A model generated the notes under the pieces. It was not told the origin of the DNA, searched no databases, and worked only from the letters and a program-made list of their open reading frames with translations. A stretch of 7,768 bases of DNA from Clostridia bacterium (lineage in GTDB: Bacteria > Bacillota > Clostridia > Oscillospirales > CAG-272), in the NCBI GenBank assembly GCA_017452565.1, contig JAFTMF010000144.1:1-7768 (forward strand), read 5' to 3'. The position numbers and the translations under genes are program-made. Each line of letters opens with the position of its first letter. Positions within the stretch are counted from its first letter, which is position 1. This document shows, one piece after another, positions 6,873 to 7,768 of this stretch.

Positions 6873-7543
6873 TTCGAATCCTTCCAAATCAGTTGAAAAG
6901 TGCCGGCATCATCCCTCGTCAGCAGAAACACATCGCTGAGCGGTCGATGATGGCGTTTCAAATAACGGTAAATCTCATTTTCTGTTAGTCCCAATCCAAG
7001 AATAGACGAGTGATTCAGTCGACCGTCCGAAACGAGAATGTGAGCGATTCCGGCATCGGAAACAGTTTTTTGCAAATCACCGGCAGTAGGTGGCTCAGCA
7101 GAAGCGTGTCGGAAGATGGAAATCATCCCGGAAGCTTCCAGAATGGCATAATCCACAACGGAAGGATCGGGAACGCCGCCGGTTCGCAGCGCTGCCAGAA
7201 ACTCCTCGGGAGTAATGCGATTTTTGCGAAGCTCGGCTTGACAAATCGTGCCGTTTTGAATGAGAAAGCTGGGGGTGCCCTCCACCCATTTGCGAAGACG
7301 GGGGAAGCGGAAGAAGGTTTCGGGAAGAATTACTTCCAATGAAAAGATCAGTCCGATCGGAATAATGGCGTAAATCAACGGAATATTCGGGTCAACGATC
7401 GGCGTTGCGGCTACTTCGGACAGAACGAGGGTACTGATGAGTTCGGAAACCTGTAACTCGCCAAGTTGACGTTTGCCCATCATTCGCATCACAACCGTAA
7501 GAATCAGATAAACCAGTAAGGTACGAATCAGAATAACGTTCAT
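6869..7543 (-). CDS. DUF421 (YetF-like) membrane protein
   Basis: This 224-residue protein is typical of the DUF421/YetF family. Three hydrophobic segments (about 3-20, 35-50 and 55-74) are followed by a cytosolic domain. Family marks are MGKRQLGELQ (22-31), STLVLSEVAATPIVDPNIPL (37-56), GTPSFLIQNG (89-98) and LRTGGVPDPSVVDYAILEASG (119-139). Members are common in Bacillus and Clostridia, some linked to sporulation, but the biochemical role is unknown. ATG 7543 is preferred over a longer frame opening at 7615, since GGAGG (7555-7551) stands 7 nt before it and the extra 24 residues do not resemble the family. It shares ATGA with the downstream DUF4363-like gene. No confident -35/-10 pair was found upstream on this strand. 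Confidence 0.92.
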   Translation of the reverse strand: MNVILIRTLLVYLILTVVMRMMGKRQLGELQVSELISTLVLSEVAATPIVDPNIPLIYAIIPIGLIFSLEVILPETFFRFPRLRKWVEGTPSFLIQNGTICQAELRKNRITPEEFLAALRTGGVPDPSVVDYAILEASGMISIFRHASAEPPTAGDLQKTVSDAGIAHILVSDGRLNHSSILGLGLTENEIYRYLKRHHRPLSDVFLLTRDDAGTFQLIWKDSK

Positions 7544-7550
7544 AGATAGC

Positions 7551-7555
7551 CCTCC
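7551..7555 (-). promoter_or_regulatory. Ribosome binding site deciding the DUF421 start
   Basis: GGAGG on the minus strand, 7 nt before ATG 7543. It sets the start of the DUF421 protein at the family-typical M-N-V-I-L-I-R terminus and rules out the longer upstream reading. Confidence 0.8.
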
Positions 7556-7585
7556 AAAGATAGTATGTGGAAAGGAGTGGTGAAT

Positions 7586-7702
7586 ATGCCCAAAAGTTAT
7601 CGACAAAAACTCCAAAATATGTGGAAAAAGATTTTGAAAAAGGTATTGACAAACAGAAAACGATGTGATATACTATCGAAGCGCTCAAGAGCAAGGCTCT
7701 GA
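7586..7702 (+). CDS. Possible small cationic peptide, 38 residues
   Basis: ATG 7586 opens 38 codons ending at TGA 7700-7702, with a good ribosome binding site AAAGGAG (7571-7577) 8 nt upstream. The peptide begins MPKSYRQKLQ and contains NMWKKILKKVL. It has 14 Lys or Arg and a single acidic residue, and residues 6-21 could form an amphipathic helix. I do not recognise a family. Against it being a gene: it covers the strong promoter at 7646-7674, whose A-tracts alone generate Lys codons, and no promoter of its own is clear upstream. It lies divergent to the DUF421 gene with 42 nt between the starts. It may be a real short protein or an accident of an A-rich promoter region; conservation of the frame would decide. 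Confidence 0.25.
   Translation: MPKSYRQKLQNMWKKILKKVLTNRKRCDILSKRSRARL
7624..7654 (+). repeat. A-rich promoter element, copy 1
   Basis: The nine bases GAAAAAGAT (7624-7632) and the following A-tract and G/T pattern to AAAC (7654) recur imperfectly at 7741-7768. In this copy the element runs into the TTGACA of the strong promoter, in the place where UP-like A-tracts sit. Confidence 0.45.
7646..7674 (+). promoter_or_regulatory. Strong extended -10 promoter reading off the right edge
   Basis: TTGACA (7646-7651), a 17-nt spacer and TATACT (7669-7674), with TGA directly before the -10 hexamer (extended -10). A-tracts upstream (7625-7641) resemble an UP element. Transcription would start near 7681 and leave the window to the right. 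The strength and the A-rich surroundings are typical of stable-RNA operons, but no rRNA or tRNA sequence is inside the window. Confidence 0.82.
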
Positions 7703-7708
7703 GGAGCG
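7682..7708 (+). other. Hairpin at the start of the right-edge transcript
   Basis: CGCTC (7682-7686) pairs with GAGCG (7704-7708), and inside it AGAGC (7688-7692) pairs with GCTCT (7696-7700) around the loop AAG, with an asymmetric internal loop between the stems. It would form within the first 30 nt of RNA made from the promoter at 7646-7674. No T-run follows, so it is not a terminator; it may stabilise the 5' end or belong to a stable-RNA leader. Confidence 0.45.
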
Positions 7709-7740
7709 GGCATAGCGGTGAGTAAGCCGAGCGGTTTGAA

Positions 7741-7768
7741 GAAAAAGATCGAAAAAAGTTCGAAAAAC
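7741..7768 (+). repeat. A-rich promoter-like element, copy 2, cut by the window edge
   Basis: GAAAAAGAT (7741-7749) repeats the element at 7624-7632 exactly, then continues with further A-tracts to the edge. By analogy with copy 1, a second -35/-10 pair may follow just outside the window, making a tandem promoter. This is inference, as no hexamer is visible here. Confidence 0.4.

Noticed and set aside
7718..7768. A GTG-started open frame running off the right edge (V-S-K-P-S-G-L-K...), with GAGGAG 11 nt upstream.
   Set aside because: Only 17 codons are visible, the spacing is long, and the Lys codons follow from the A-rich promoter-like repeat. A real gene starting here cannot be excluded without more sequence.

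Overview
The window looks like an ordinary chromosomal segment of an anaerobic member of the Bacillota, probably class Clostridia. The reasons are a DegV-family protein, a ferredoxin-dependent 2-oxoacid oxidoreductase, a DUF421/DUF4363 pair, strong GGAGG-type ribosome binding sites and near-consensus housekeeping promoters. The genus cannot be fixed from the sequence alone. No mobile element, CRISPR array, tRNA or rRNA body is visible, and I see no convincing new multi-gene system.

Layout. Positions 2-160 (+) are the 3' end of a class-3-like aldehyde dehydrogenase gene. It is followed 19 nt later by a DegV-family lipid-binding protein (180-1019, +), which ends at a clear hairpin terminator. 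Convergent to these is a two-gene minus-strand operon, 4436 down to 1073. Its first gene fuses the gamma and delta (two [4Fe-4S] ferredoxin) parts of a pyruvate/2-oxoacid:ferredoxin oxidoreductase. The second, 1 nt downstream, fuses the alpha and beta (thiamine pyrophosphate and proximal cluster) parts. Together they supply all four modules of the enzyme. A 151-nt divergent promoter region separates this operon from recQ (4588-6432, +), whose promoter is an exact TTGACA-N17-TATAAT.

Convergent to recQ is a second minus-strand pair: a DUF421 (YetF-like) membrane protein (7543-6869) and a small DUF4363-like membrane-anchored protein (6872-6528). They overlap by ATGA and end at a hairpin with a T-run.

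The right edge (7544-7768) is A-rich. It holds a very strong extended -10 promoter pointing right, an early transcript hairpin and a repeated A-rich element just before the window ends. I infer the start of a stable-RNA (perhaps rRNA) operon or another highly expressed unit. A 38-codon cationic ORF with a good ribosome binding site overlaps that promoter and may or may not be real.

Functionally, the oxidoreductase would oxidise a 2-oxoacid to acyl-CoA and reduced ferredoxin. The ALDH/DegV pair may touch fatty aldehyde or fatty acid handling, RecQ serves DNA repair, and the DUF421/DUF4363 pair sits at the membrane with unknown role.
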